Assembly: GCA_949126835.1 (NCBI GenBank)
Contig: OX421507.1
Coordinates: 13,381,852 to 13,445,851 of the forward strand
Length of the DNA stretch: 64,000 nucleotides
Source: Anisus vortex
Taxonomy: Eukaryota; Mollusca; Gastropoda; Planorbidae
Reading direction: 5' to 3'
Position numbers and translations under genes: made by a program. This document shows, in pieces, positions 46,325 to 58,828 of the stretch. The stretch's first letter is position 1. The number at the start of each line of letters is the position of its first letter. Below the pieces are notes generated by a model. The model saw only the letters and a program-made list of their open reading frames with translations, did not search any database and was not told where the DNA came from.

Positions 46325-48305
46325 TTTTCAATTGTAGCTAAGGAGCACACGATATAGGTCTAGTCTTTTTCTTTCTAATTAAAAGAAGTAATTTATGCAG
46401 CTTTAATTTTTTTGTAAGCTATACTTTTATCATACCATGTATTCTGTATAATAGGTCTATGGTTTATGCCTACGGGGAAAATAAATAAAAATGATGGCAC
46501 AGAACAATTATACAATTATTATAAGACGATAAAAGCAAAACTGTTAAGATTAGTTGAAATTTTAAACGGAGTGATAGCAGGCGTGAACATGAAAGGGAAA
46601 GGGTCAGGACAACAAAAACGATAGATCTAGAGACTTCGGAGTAGCATTGAGACTGGAATTAACATGGAATATTCCTGTTTATCCTATGGACAAATATATG
46701 TAGCCTGTTCAAGTGTTGGCTCTCTGAATACATTTTTTTTAAATATATTTTTGCACCAACGGAGAAGACAAGTTCTATTGTATAATACGTGAATCATCAT
46801 TTATTTTAACATATGTAATTTACCATTTATGTAATCATACATTTTGCGTGAACTTCAATTTTACTTGCTTTTTGCCTTTCAAAGAATACCAGCGGCTTAG
46901 GTCTATACTTATACACAGGCGCGACTAATGAAAACACACAAAAAAAAGTTAATGCGAGAACAGTTACTACATATAACGTTTATAACGTATTTCCCTAAGT
47001 AGTCACACTAAAAAAATCAACAACAAACAAGCTAAATTAATATAAAGGATTTTAAATTATTAGTTGATGCTTTCTTTTTTTGTTAAAAAATCTCTTATCA
47101 CAGGATTCCCTATTTTGTAAAATTGGATATTTTAAACCTATCATTTATTATTTTACCAGTTCAGTCACTCAACAGAGATTAAATCTTTGTTCGCAATTTA
47201 AGAAACACAGTGGTAATAAGTATATTTAGCCTACCTACATAACGAAAAAAAAGGAACCGTTAAATCCGAAGACTGTGAAATCGGAAGTCCGCTCATGAAT
47301 ATGTGAAGCTTGCTAAACCGATTAGTATATTATTCCGCCTGTTTGCCCGCTTGAACGTTTGTCCGATGTCTTTCCCGTCTGTCTGTCTCCGTACCAAGAA
47401 AGCTAATGTTTTATTGATTTCTCGTTATAGGAACGTCCGATTCTTGCTGTCCCCAGTTGTGCACCCTGAGCCCATTGCACCACTCTAGCAAAGTATGATC
47501 ATTTTCTAGGGGTTTTGTCGCCTGGCTGTGAAACTCCCTATTAAGTAAAGCAATTTCTGCGAGTTACTGGCATCAGAAGTAAGAGTAATTGTATTGGCCT
47601 CACAACCCTCTCTTGTGCTTTAACCAATTCAGAAAATGAAAAACTTCTACTACACATATTTTATTCACCAAGTGGTCGTTACCTGAACAAAAACTATTTT
47701 AAAATGCAGAACAGTCCAATAGTATAGAAATATCAGTAAAACATAAATAATTTATAGACCTATCTAACTATATAAATACTAAACTCACTTGTCTATAAAA
47801 TTCTGCAATTCTTATAACATCCAGGAGTCAAAGAACAATGCCGACAATGTAATTAATCACTTGCACTGGTGTAAACTCGTTTATAAAGCTGAAACTAATA
47901 TTATATGCGGGACAAATTGCAAAAGAAAACCAGGCCAAACCCATACAAAGAATTAACACTGTCTTTTCCTATGTGAACGGATTCCTCTTGTTAAACTTTG
48001 CATCTATTTTCATTTCCTCTTCGTTTTTTTTTTAGTTTTTAATTAACATATCGAATGGACCTTGAATATAATAAGATGATCCCTGGTTGAACTGATTTTA
48101 CTTCCAGAGGTAGAGAATGATGTTTGCCAGCTAATGACGAAGTCTTATAGTTCAGTCTAACGCCCACAGATTTTGAAGAGTTGTGGTTATTTTTTTACCA
48201 ACAGATTAAAAAAAAAAGCCTGATTTATAAAACCATTGTTTGCGTTGAGAGTTTGAGATCACGTTTGTAATTTAAAGGTTGTTGTTTTTATTACACGTGA
48301 TGAAC
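46325..48305. other. Gene-free AT-rich sequence
   Basis: A 61-residue frame at 47303-47488 has no recognised domain or splice context. No RNA gene was seen. Confidence 0.4.
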
Positions 48306-48314
48306 GAGAAGCTG

Positions 48315-48346
<32 letters not shown>

Positions 48347-48434
48347 CAGAGAGAGAGAGAGTGAGAGGAGAGAGAGAACAAAAGCGAGAATTACAAAGGT
48401 GGGATTAGGGGGAAATAATATGGTGGAAACGTCG

Positions 48435-48483
<49 letters not shown>

Positions 48484-48705
48484 TTGAAAAGCACGACAAA
48501 TCAGTACGAAACTGAGTAAGAACTCAGGGAGTAAGAACAGAGCAACAAAGACACACAAAGAGAGAGAGAAAGGGCGACAGAAAATGAATACATGCGTATG
48601 AGCCTGAGGGTAGAAGAGAGAGAGAGAGAGAGAGAGTGGTAGAGAGAGAGAAGAGAGCGAGAGAGAGAAGAAAAAATAGAGCGAAAGAGTTAGAAAAGGA
48701 GTCAG
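48306..48705. repeat. GA-rich microsatellite blocks
   Basis: Several (GA)n blocks: about 48316-48362, 48440-48483 and 48616-48662, with interrupted spacers. Resulting RERE/SLSL frames are artefacts. Confidence 0.9.
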
Positions 48706-49074
48706 TTAGAGAGAAACAATGAGCATGAAGGTGACAGAGAAAAGTTGTTAGAAAGATAGGAAAACAAGATGAAAGGAAGTCATTATTTTTTTAAAAATCC
48801 AATGGGGATGAAACAAAGAGTAAATATAGAAGTAAATAGATTGCTTATGTCCAGTCAAGGCTAAGTAAGGAAGGGCAGTATGGGAAAAGCTAATACACTA
48901 ACCAGACAGGTATTTTTCAGCTGGGCTAGAAATGTTGCACTTTTGTTGGGTCGTTTGTTCAAATTTCCCAGAATCCCCAGCCCACTTTAAACACTTTAAT
49001 TAGATGCACTCTTGAACTTTCCACAATTGAAGATTCTCCATTTTTCTGGCAACGACTTGTGCAAAAAAAAATAA

Positions 49075-49345
49075 AAAAATACGAGGGCAGAGCTGCAGAC
49101 TTGTTACACAGCAACACTTCTTATCTCATGTGCAAGAACAAATGCATACAAGTTCACTTTCTTCCCGAGTGACATCTGCGCATGGAATGGGTTGCCTGAA
49201 CAAACCAGGAAAACCCAGTAACTTAACATCATTTAACACACTAATCAAAATGCAAGACTAGACTCAAACCACGGATAAGCGTAGGACGCAAAAATCTTTT
49301 TTTTTCATTTTTAGAAGGAGCGTCTGTAACGTGTAATATAAACAA
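49075..49345 (+). mobile_element. CR1-like LINE 3' end fragment
   Basis: Matches the LINE at 56735-57231 in the segment CTTTCTTCCCGAGTGACAT, GGAATGGGTTGCCTGAACAA, GGATAAGCGTAGGACGCAA and AGAAGGAGCGTCTGTAA. A T-rich insertion replaces part of the block near 49297. Confidence 0.75.
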
Positions 49346-49369
49346 TATACGACAATTACAACCGATTTA

Positions 49370-49615
49370 AGGGGCACGTGCGGCAGCGAGTTCGGCTGGC
49401 GAATCCGAAGGTCCTGGGTTCGAATCCTGGTGCAGGCTAGGATTTTTCCCCGGGTCTGGAAGGGTCCCTGAGTCTACCCAGTTCTGATGGGTACCTGACC
49501 TTAGTTGGGTAAAAGTAAATCACCTAGTATGCCATGGCCACAGAAACTGGCGAGCGCTGCTTCACCATCCCCATGGATCAATTTGTTCCGAAGGGGAAAC
49601 TTTACTTACTACTAC
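49370..49615 (+). mobile_element. tRNA-derived SINE with 14-bp target duplication
   Basis: Full-length copy. The tRNA-like head has the B box GGGTTCGAATCC (about 49428-49439). The body runs through CTACCCAGTTCTGATGGGTA and CTAGTATGCCATGGCCACAG, ending CTTTACTTACTACTAC. It is flanked by TTACAACCGATTTA (49356-49369) and TTACAACCAATTTA (49616-49629), a 14-bp duplication with one mismatch. Reverse fragments of the same family lie in the GPCR introns. Confidence 0.85.
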
Positions 49616-49754
49616 TTACAACCAATTTAGGCGACTGATATTGCAAGAGTAAAATGGAGGAAATTAACTGTAATTGATAAACCAATAAATAAATATATAT
49701 ATATATATATAAAAGGTACCGAAAAAAACGTTATCACTACAGTTTTTATTGTAA

Positions 49755-49843
49755 TATTGTTTTTTTATTTATTTTCTTTCTCTCTTAACAAAACACATTG
49801 TAGTCATTCGTTTCTCCGTCATTTTGACGGGCATAACCACTAG
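49755..49843 (-). repeat. Dispersed repeat B, copy 2 (inverted)
   Basis: Reverse complement closely matches 21778-21875, including GGTTATGCCCGTCAAAATGA and TGTTTTGTTAAGAGAGA. Only this block is shared, so the boundaries are approximate. Confidence 0.6.
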
Positions 49844-50129
49844 CTATATGTGCCTTAAAAAATATTTGTGGTATTTAAATACTTAATCTTGGAAAAAATT
49901 TAGTTTCCAGGAAAAGGTAGAAGGGGGTGGAGTTTAAGCACGTGCCCTTCCCTTCTTGCCCCTTTGGCTACGCCCATTACATTTTATTCTATCCAATCCC
50001 GTATACACTTGTTCAACTTATTATAAAGCCGGAAGCCGTGTTCACCAAATATTGTGTTACCCTAAGAAATTGACTGTCAACTAACAATGTCAGAGTCAAC
50101 CCATATTGTTCACTTCCAAACGTGCAAAA

Positions 50130-50313
50130 CAGTGCCGTTGCTAGGGATTTTGGGGCCCGGGGGGGCTTGGCCTCTTTAGGGGCCCCTTCATTTAGACATT
50201 CGACATTATGAAAAAAAAACGATTCGGACACTCCTTCGGGGGTCTTCCTCAAGTAGGGGCCCGGGGGGACTTTCGAAATTGCCCCCCCTCCCCCTCCCCT
50301 AGCTTCGCCACTG
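50130..50313. mobile_element. hAT-like MITE with 8-bp target duplication
   Basis: 184-bp element with inverted ends CAGTGCCGTTGCTAGGG and CCCCTAGCTTCGCCACTG. It is flanked by a perfect 8-bp direct repeat GTGCAAAA (50122-50129 and 50314-50321). An 8-bp duplication is the hAT hallmark. The body is G/C-homopolymer rich and non-coding. Confidence 0.85.
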
Positions 50314-50321
50314 GTGCAAAA

Positions 50322-51293
50322 GGCGTACCATTATGTGACGTCAAGTAAAGCCGTTGTCTCAGACAAGACTATACGTAAAGTATCAATTTTCCCTAATTGA
50401 CAAGTTGGCCTATACTAATTACAAGATCTATAGTTTTTTTAAAGTTCTGCAAACAAAATTGTTGGAGGATTTTTTTGTAAAACCTTGGTTGTCATTTTGA
50501 CATGATAAGTATGTTGTTTATATGTGATTCATCTATCTCAGGGACGTGCAAAAACGGTTGTTGTTTTTTTTACTTATCTTCCAACCTGTATCTAGTGTTA
50601 GGTATGTTCAAGTAGATTATCTGCCCCTGACCTCTAGTTGAACTCTGCTACTGTCGCGTCAATAGATGTTGTTTACTAGAGCATTCTTTCATAGCCTAGA
50701 AAATGTTAGAAAGAGATGTTGACAATTTTTGTGAGTTATTCTTAGCATACTTTTATTCCAGAAATCTCTAACATGTATAGTATAAATATAGGAGATTCGC
50801 GTTATGGAAGGGAAGTTTTTACATCGATGTAGTAGTATATTAAGTCTTGTGTTTAAGCTTATCTATTGTAGAGATTTATTTTCAGTGGCAGAGCTGTGTA
50901 ACATCTTTTATGTACCAGTAAACCTAACTAGTCTACATTGTTGTTTTATTCTGTTGTAAGAATTTTAGTGAGTTTATTTTCTATTCTATTTTTATGTTAT
51001 ATTACTAAGTTTAAGTTAGTAAAAATTTTTTATTTAATTTGGTATCGTCTGAAGTGTTATTTTAATGAAATAAATAATTTTTATTGTTATTAATTTAGTT
51101 AGCTAGCAATAATTACAATTGTTAGTCATTTCTGCAACCTCTTTAACGAGACCACATAATTAAAATTTAATTCCACAAGAGGTTCGTAATACTAGCAAAA
51201 AGTCAATCAATCATTTAATCCCTCAATCACTCACTCAATGAATCACCCAATCCCTCAGTCACTATCTATAGACCTATATCTATCATTCTATCC

Positions 51294-51330
<37 letters not shown>

Positions 51331-51405
51331 TGAGGTAGCCCGTGTCAGTGTTATCTCATTGTTTAATTTAAAGACACGTGACCTTATTTTACTTTTACGA
51401 TCTAG
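50322..51405. other. Gene-free AT-rich sequence
   Basis: No coding or RNA feature. Short (ATCT)n and (TA)n runs lie near 51296-51330. Confidence 0.4.
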
Positions 51406-51411
51406 CTTACG

Positions 51412-51490
51412 CAAGGTGTCCGATCTAGCTGAGTGGTTAGCGTACCCGACTGCCATGCGGGCGACCTGGGTTCGATTCCGCACTAGCTTC
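51412..51490 (+). mobile_element. tRNA-like sequence, probably a SINE head or tRNA pseudogene
   Basis: A box TAGCTGAGTGG and B box GGTTCGATTCC are present and correctly ordered. A GCC anticodon (Gly-like) can be placed in a weak arm. The acceptor and T stems do not pair fully, so a functional tRNA is unlikely. Confidence 0.6.
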
Positions 51491-51895
51491 TTTAAAACTT
51501 TCTATTAATATTCCTTTTTTTTTTAAAGATTGTAAAGAATTGTATGACTTTCTTCCACGGGCAACGCTTGGCAATTTAACTTTTAGTTAAATATAAAGTT
51601 GAGACTATATTTAACCCGATTATAATATAAAAAAATTATTTTCCTAAATGTTTTCAGTAAATAATAAAAATATTTTTAACATTATTAGATCTATGCATTT
51701 CTGTTCATTGTAATTTATAACATTGTATATATGTAGCTTATACAGGCCTGTTTAATTTTACCCCGTGCAACGCCGGGAAATTTAGCTTGTATCTATATAC
51801 ATCTTCTATGTATAGATCTAGCTCTAGATCTGTCACTCTATCTTTTTCAGTCTGTCCGTCTGTCTGTATATCAATCCATCGCTGTGTTTTTCTAG
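51491..51895. other. AT-rich repeat-like sequence
   Basis: Two short blocks (CACGGGCAACGCTTGGCAATTT near 51557 in part, and CCCCGTGCAACGCCGGGAAA near 51761) look like copies of one small repeat. No gene. Confidence 0.4.
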
Positions 51896-51919
51896 ATGTA
51901 CTATCTTTGTAAAAGCGTG

Positions 51920-52335
51920 ACTATCTATCCCTTTATCTATCTCTCTTTCTTTATCTATCTGTCTATCTATCTATGTATCTTCATCTATATATCTATATAT
52001 CTATCCTTCTATCTATCTATCCATCTATCTATCTATCTATCTATATATCTTCATCTATCTATCTATCTATCCTTCTATCTATCTGTCTATCTATCTATCT
52101 ATCTATCTATCTTCATCTATCTATCCTTCTATCTATCTGTCTATCTATCTATATATCTTCATCTATCTATCTATCTATCCTTCTATCTATCTGTCTATCT
52201 ATCTATATATCTTCATCTATCTATCTATCTATCCTTCTATCTATCTGTCTATCTGTCTATCTATCTATATATCTTCATCTATCCATCTATCTATCCTTCT
52301 ATCTATCTATCTATCTATCTATCCATCTGTCTGCC
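51920..52335. repeat. (ATCT)n compound microsatellite
   Basis: Long imperfect ATCT array with recurrent ATATATCTTC and CCTTCT variants, forming blocks of about 60-70 bp. IYLS-type frames are artefacts. Confidence 0.95.
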
Positions 52336-52344
52336 TGACGAAAA

Positions 52345-52875
52345 AGAGAGACGGATAGAGGGAGAGAGAAAGATAAAGAAGATTCTATTATGTCCATATT
52401 GTTAACGGTGTCCTCAAGAATTTACACCTACAAGAGAAGGGTATGAAATGAAGAGTCCCACCTTCTTCCCGAACTCGTAAAAAATTTACATGTTTGCCGT
52501 GAGCAACGTAATTCAACAACCACAACAAAAAATCAACATAAAAAAGGACAGCAAGAAACAGATAGATGTCTATGTCGAAGCTAAAACATACGTTTTAAAT
52601 TTCCAATTATACATCTGTCTGTTACAGGCATGGGAGCTTGCTTTGGAGGAATGAATATATAGCCTATGGTTGACTAAAATTACAGTCACACACACACACA
52701 CACGCACACACACATATGGAACTGAAGATCAATGGAGAGTTGTGTTACATGACTCATCCAGTCGAAGAAAACAAACCCTGTCGCTTTGGGTGGAAACAGG
52801 AACACTATCATCCAATGTTTCATAATTTTCATCACAATGGCGGTATCGCTGGAATGAAAATTTCATATTTAATTT
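52345..52875. other. Gene-free sequence
   Basis: Contains a (CA)n run near 52687-52714 and a 63-residue frame of no recognised content. Confidence 0.4.
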
Positions 52876-53155
52876 GGATATGCCAGTGTTCAGCTATAAA
52901 CCATTGACTACTGAGTGATGGAAATGCCAGTGTTCAGCTATAAAGCATTGACTACTGAGTGATTGGATATGCCAGTGTTCAGCTATAAACCATTGACTAC
53001 TGAGTGATTGGATATGCCAGTGTTCAGCTATAAACCATTGACTGCTGAGTGATTGGATATGCCAGTGTTCAGCTATAAAACATTTACAACTGAGTGATTA
53101 GATATGCCAGTGTTCAGCTATAAACCATTGACTACTGAGTGATTGGATATGCCGG
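52876..53155. repeat. 45-bp minisatellite, about 6 copies
   Basis: Unit GGATATGCCAGTGTTCAGCT + ATAAACCATTGACTACTGAG + TGATT, with a few substitutions and one slightly shorter unit. Confidence 0.9.
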
Positions 53156-53499
53156 TGTTACGGATCAAATAGTATGTGTTCAGTGATGATTTTTCAATGT
53201 GAAAAAAGACAGAATATAATCTATAAACGATTAAATATATTGACCAAAGCCTTATGCGCAGTGTATTATAAATAAAATATGAAGACTGATAGAAAGAATT
53301 AATTTAATATATATATATATGTATGTTTATGCCATTAATAAAAAGTCTTCTACTTAATGAAGAAGTTGATTAATTTGTGTTTGCCTCTGAGGAGAGACTG
53401 TGTAGATATAATCAAGAAAAATAATACATAACAGCTACCTTTATATGTGGCTAGTGTGGCGCATATGTTAGCAGAACCGCTCTGATTTTGTCTAACTTT

Positions 53500-53910
53500 G
53501 GGGGCAATCCATATAATATTACGTACTCTAAAACGTCATATTTTCATAGCCCTTTACCCCCCCCTCCCTGCCCCGGTACAATTTTTTGTATCTCCACCCC
53601 ATCCCTTATGCGTTCGTAAAATTAGATACCCTGTCCACCCCCCCACCCCTCCGCAACTCTGTTTGAAAAATGTATTAATTACTCACAATGCAGGGCTTAT
53701 ATTATATATTTTTCATATATAGCTGCTTTAGTTAAAATGTATAACAGGCTATTTTTGATACTATGTAGAAATTTGTTCGCTCGTACGCATTCAGCCAAGA
53801 CCCCCTTCAGGTACACAATGGTACGCAAAGCCTCCCAAATCCAACAACCCCCACTTCTCCCTCCTATCAGTGTGTACGTATCATATGCAGGACCCCTTAT
53901 CCTAATTCTA
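53500..53910. mobile_element. Possible non-autonomous DNA element
   Basis: Left end TTTGGGGGCAATCCATATAA..TACGTAC and right end GTACGTATCATATGCAGGAC resemble weak inverted ends around C-rich low-complexity sequence. No target duplication found. Confidence 0.3.
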
Positions 53911-54138
53911 GTACCTTTTGTTTGTTATCCGTCAGATCTCTGTAAGGACTTCCCCAACAGAGGATGTCTGACAAAAACACTAAATCATTAACTTCACATA
54001 TTAACGTCATTTCTTAAAGGAAAACATACACAAGGAAAAGAAAACAACTTCCTGTGATGGTTTACAATTTCTCCAATCCTTTGGTACAATGTGGGTACAA
54101 ACAAGACATAAATGATGGTGTATTGACTGTAGGGTGAC

Positions 54139-54527
54139 TTGTCTCGGACATGATCCTGGTGTGGCCCTCTCTTGATCCACCCTTTACATCGTTACGTCTC
54201 GGACATGATCCTGGTGTGGCCCTCTCTTGATCCACCCTTTACATCGTTACGTCTCGGACATGATCCTGGTGTGGCTCTCTCTTGATCTACCCTTTACATC
54301 GTTACGTCTCGGACATGATCCTGGTGTGGCCCTCTCTTGATCTACCCTTTACATTGTTACGTCTCGGACATGATCCTGGTGTGGCCCTCTCTTGACCTAC
54401 CCTTTACATCGTTACTTCTCGGACATGATCCTGGTGTGGCCCTCTCTTGATCCACCCTTTACATCGTTACGTCTCGGACATGATCCTGTTGTGGCCCTCT
54501 CTTGATCTACCCTTTACATTGTTACGC
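54139..54527. repeat. 55-bp minisatellite, about 7 copies
   Basis: Unit ACGTCTCGGACATGATCCTG + GTGTGGCCCTCTCTTGATCC + ACCCTTTACATCGTT, with scattered single-base variants. Confidence 0.93.
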
Positions 54528-54579
54528 TCTAGACTTAAGAGCTGGAAGGCTGGCCCGTTTTTCTTAAAACATTTTAAAT

Positions 54580-54810
54580 CGGTTTAGGCGGCCAATCGAA
54601 GCCGTTTTCCGGATGTGGCCGCTACGCACGAAACAGCTGCTCGCGGCCACAGACGAGAGCTGGGTGCAAGGTGGAGAGTCAAAGGTGGGAAAACTGCTCC
54701 CATGAGAGCACGACATGTCCCCCCCCCCCCCCACAGAAGAGGTGCCACCTCTCCAGGACCCGCGAGAGACAAAAGAAAGGTGCTGGTGCGAGACCTTTTA
54801 TGGGCTCTTC
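54580..54810. other. GC-rich segment of unknown origin
   Basis: Markedly more GC-rich than its surroundings and open on both strands (72-78 residues), with a C homopolymer near 54719-54732. I recognise no domain. It may be part of a repeat inserted with the neighbouring SINE. Confidence 0.35.
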
Positions 54811-54888
54811 TTTCCAACACTAGTGATATGTAGATAATTTATTTGCATTACAAACATTTTGAGAAATCATGAAACTTTTTAAAAGGTC

Positions 54889-55065
54889 TGTGAACCCGGC
54901 TGGTCCAGCGGTTAGATCACCGGACTGTCAACCAAAAACCAACTCACAGGTCGCGGGTTCTATCCCTGCCACCGACGGATCCCTGTCGCCCTGCAGGAGT
55001 TTTGGGCCTAGTGGACGTAATAATCTTCTCTCTAGAAGGAACGTCTGTAAACTTATAAGAAACCA
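54889..55065 (+). mobile_element. tRNA-headed SINE with CR1-like LINE tail
   Basis: Head CCCGGCTGGTCCAGCGGTTA, B box GGTCGCGGGTTCTATCCC, body CCCTGCAGGAGTTTTGGGCC. The 3' tail is AATAATCTTCTCTCTAGAAG + GAACGTCTGTAAACTTATAAG. The tail matches the 3' end of the CR1-like LINE at 57188-57230, and the head matches the minus-strand SINE at 13545-13735. Confidence 0.8.
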
Positions 55066-55069
55066 TTTT

Positions 55070-56734
55070 GTCAAACTGTCATAAGAGTTACCATTAGAAT
55101 GTTATCATACCATTTACAGCCTTACAGGCCTATTACAAACTTTAATCAAGAACAGTTTTTAGTTTAAATTAATGTAACTTATACTCTGCTTCAGTATTTG
55201 ATCTTACAAATAATATTACAACGGTAAACAAAATGGGAAAAGTACACTCACTGATGATCAATTTGTATCAAAAGAAGTATTGGAGGTTATAAAGTTGGAC
55301 AATTACGTCGTCAATGAACTTGTCACAATTAATTTTAATATGGAATAAATTTGAATGTGATAATAGAGAGAGTAAATTGAGAATCTGAGACACAAGTTAA
55401 GGTAGGCTACTCCGGCTACTGGTAGTTTTCACAGCTACATAATTTGGGACATATATCTATGACAGTTGGAACTCCGTAATGAAAAAACTGAACATTATAT
55501 AAATCTGTTGGGTCTCCCTAAGACAATTGACCCCTTTGATGTTTGACCATCCCTTGACCCGTGAATACACCACCGGAAATATTAGCCAACCAGTTTAAAA
55601 AGATGAACTAACTAGCATCGACTGGCGTACTAGTAATCTGCGATATTGAGCTATTTAGGCCTACTAAGCTCACATGTATCTGTGAGCCTGTGAGGCTAGT
55701 ATATTTGTAAGGGCCTCTGGAATAAAACAACAAAAAAAGATCCAAAATGCTATTTTTAGAAATAATTATATTACAACTAGCGGCTACTTTGCATATTTAG
55801 CAAAATGTTCGAGTACACATGCAACGAATACCAAATTGTTGGATTTTGAGAATGTAGGAGGTTTAGGGGCATTTCCTCTCCGCTTCAAGGGAAAAATAAT
55901 AAAATACACGTGTAATTGCACATCTCATTTTTTGCATTTTAATATTCATGTGCCCCCTAAACTCTTATGGGCCCCGGTGCGGCGCACCGGCTGCACCCCT
56001 CCCCCATCTCTTGGGGCCGGTTCCCGTCCAATAACAGAAGACAATAAATGAAAACACTGAATCACCGTCATTTAAAAATGGTTAATTTAAACAAATATTT
56101 CCCAAAATATATATTCGGCAACACTTTCGCTTTAAAAAAATTAAACTTGTGGACATCTCAAGGGATAATGAGACATTTGGGTAAACACACAAAAAAAAAA
56201 AACACGGAATAGAACATTTTTAACCAGCGAAAATAACGAAGGACAGTAGTTCTTTGCTTTAAGTAGTTGGCTAAAAAAATAATTGTAACGGTTGTTAAAA
56301 TAACCAAATGTATAGTCCCCACATGTGCGTCATGAAGCATGTTGTTGTTGATTTAGAATTTCTGCTAATAGACTTCACTCTGCGAGCACGATCTAGTCCC
56401 TACACGGCAATGTTAATTATTATTATTTGTTTGATTGTACAGCAAGCTGACAAGTTCAATTACAAAAGAGTTTCATGTTACCCTTGGCTTACATAATTAG
56501 ACCAGGTAGTTTGAATTAGTTATGAACTTTGACCTGATACAGTATCCGGACTAATTAAAAACAGAACAAAGGTGAGAAGACAGGCCTACCTGCTTAACAT
56601 TTTTAAAACGTGTAATAACAAGAACAAAATATGGTAGCTACTATACATTTTAACTAGCTCATAACTAGTAACAATATACATCAAATACTGTACACAGAGT
56701 GGCTAAACATTCAAATAAAAAACTAGATGGGACT
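55070..56734. other. Gene-free sequence with minor repeat traces
   Basis: No coding feature is supported. A GGCCCC-rich block at about 55950-56030 resembles the interior of the hAT-like MITE at 50130, but I see no ends. Confidence 0.35.
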
Positions 56735-57231
56735 CATCAACTAAATATGCAGCATCTGTATGGGACCCATCAACTAAAGAAAACATTAACAAATTAAAAC
56801 AAATTCAAAAAAGATCTGCAAGGTTCATAACTAGTGAATATTCCCAATTGACAAGAGTAACACAATTAGTAAAATCACTAAAACTAGAAACACTAGAGGA
56901 CAGAAGGGCAAATAGTAAAGTAGTAATAATACATAAGGCATTAAACTCTAATTTAGAAATACAACACAATGAAAACCTGTTGCAAAGCTCAGATAAACAT
57001 AAAGACAAAAACACTTTCCTTATCCCTTATGCGAGAACAAATGCATATAAGTACTCTTTCTTCCCGAGTGACATTCTGGCATGGAATGGGTTGCCTGAAC
57101 AAACCAGGAAAACCAGTAACTTAACATCATTTAAAACATTTATAAACATGCAAGAATAGACTCGGACCACGGATGAGCGTAGGACGCAATAATCTTCTCT
57201 ATAGAAGGAGCGTCTGTAATGTATAAGATAA
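56735..57231 (+). mobile_element. CR1-like LINE, C-terminal RT end and 3' UTR
   Basis: An open frame from about 56735 encodes the last 140 or so residues of a LINE ORF2. It reads KYAASVWDPSTKENINKL, QIQKRSARFIT, LETLEDRRAN, FFPSDILAWNGLPEQTR, SNLTSFKTFIN. It stops at about 57159. It is followed by the family 3' end (GACTCGGACCACGGATGAGC, AATAATCTTCTCTATAGAAG) and TAAGATAAG tail. Severely 5'-truncated, as common for target-primed retrotransposons. Confidence 0.88.
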
Positions 57232-57600
57232 GAACAAGTCCAGAAAAGAGCTGCAAGGTGAATAGGCTACTCACAACTGACAAGTGTAACACCAATAGTT
57301 AAATCCCTTTATAATAGCTAATAATACGTACGACATTAAATTCTAACTTAGAAATACAACACAAACACAGTCTAATACAATGCTCAGATAATTATATAGA
57401 CAAAAACACTTTTCTTGCATACATGTTCTCTTTCTTCCTGCGTGGCATCCGGGAATGGAATGGGTTACCTGAACAAAACCAGTAACATAGCATCATTTAA
57501 AACACTAATCAAAATGCAAGACTAGATTTAAACCACGGTTAAGCGAAGGACGCAATAATCTTTTATATAGAAGGAGCGTCGTAACAAATAAGATACGATA
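57232..57600 (+). mobile_element. CR1-like LINE 3' end, decayed copy
   Basis: Parallel to 56735-57231: AAAAGAGCTGCAAGGT, GAAATACAACACAAACACAG, TGGAATGGGTTACCTGAACA, AGGACGCAATAATCTTTTAT and a TAAGATACGATAA tail, with many indels and no open frame. Confidence 0.8.
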
Positions 57601-58079
57601 AACTATACATTTTTACTCCTTTTAAAATATACATACATTTTTACTCAATTTGGAAAATTATTTTCATTCATAACTTTATTTTTGCTAAATAATTGGCATA
57701 AGCTTTTTTTTAGTCTAAGCAATTGGCCAGCTGACTCAATTACTGCTGAGGATTGTCAGTGTTTGCAAGAAAAAAAAATGCAGATTTATGGTCAGTTTTT
57801 ATCTGTGAAATAAAAACAACTTTGGCATTGTGAACTTGCATGAGACATTACATTATGAACGCCTCAATATTCTTGTTTGGTTAAGTAACAGTTTCGGCAA
57901 AACATATCTTTACTTCAATCCAGAAATACGTTGATTCTTAGCCAGGCCAGTTGCATACAGTTCTTTTTTAGCGTATGCAAAAATGCAAATATGAACCAAG
58001 TGGATTTGAGCCAACACATATTTTTTTTATCCGAGTTTAATGGAGCCATTATAGATACATTTTCGTACCAATATGTCTC
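57601..58079. other. Gene-free AT-rich sequence
   Basis: No feature recognised. Confidence 0.4.
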
Positions 58080-58789
58080 TCGCACTCTACCACGCACTCT
58101 TTTTCTCTCTCGCCCTTTCTCTCTCTTACTCTCACTCTATCTTCCTCTGACTTTCTCTTACTCTCACTCTCAATCTGTCTCTAAATCTTACTTTCTCACG
58201 CTCTCTCGCTTACTTTCTCCTCTCCCTCTCTCTCTAAATCTTACTATCTCACTTTCTCTCCCCCTTTTTCACTACTCTCCCTCTGTCTCCATTTATCTCT
58301 CTCACTCTCTCTCTCTCTCTCTCTCGAATGTCTCTCTTTCCATCTCTCTCTCACTTTCTCTCTCTCGACTGTCTCTCTCACTCTTTCTCTCTCTCGACTG
58401 TCTCTCTCTCAATCTCTCTCTCACTTTCTCTCTCTCGACTGTCTCTCTCACTCTTTCTCTCTCTCGACTGTCTCTCTCTCAATCTCTCTCTCACTCTTTC
58501 TCTCTCTCGACTGTCTCTCTCACTCTTTCTCTCTCTCGAATGTCTCTCTCTCAATCTCTCTCTCACTTTCTCTCTCTCGACTGTCTCTCTCACTCTTTCT
58601 CTCTCTCGACTGTCTCTCTCTCAATCTCTCTCTCACTCTTTCTCTCTCTCGACTGTCTCTCTCACTCTTTCTCTCTCTCGACTGTCTCTCTCACTCTTTC
58701 TCTCTCTCGACTGTCTCTCTCTCTATCTCTCTCGACGGTCTATCTCTCTCTCTCTCTCGAATGTCTCTTTCTCTCTCTTGACTGTCTTA

Positions 58790-58828
<39 letters not shown>

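Noticed and set aside
51412..51490. Functional tRNA-Gly gene
   Set aside because: A and B boxes are good, but acceptor and T-stem pairing fails.
51896..52405. 169-residue IYLS-rich frame
   Set aside because: Translation of an (ATCT)n microsatellite.
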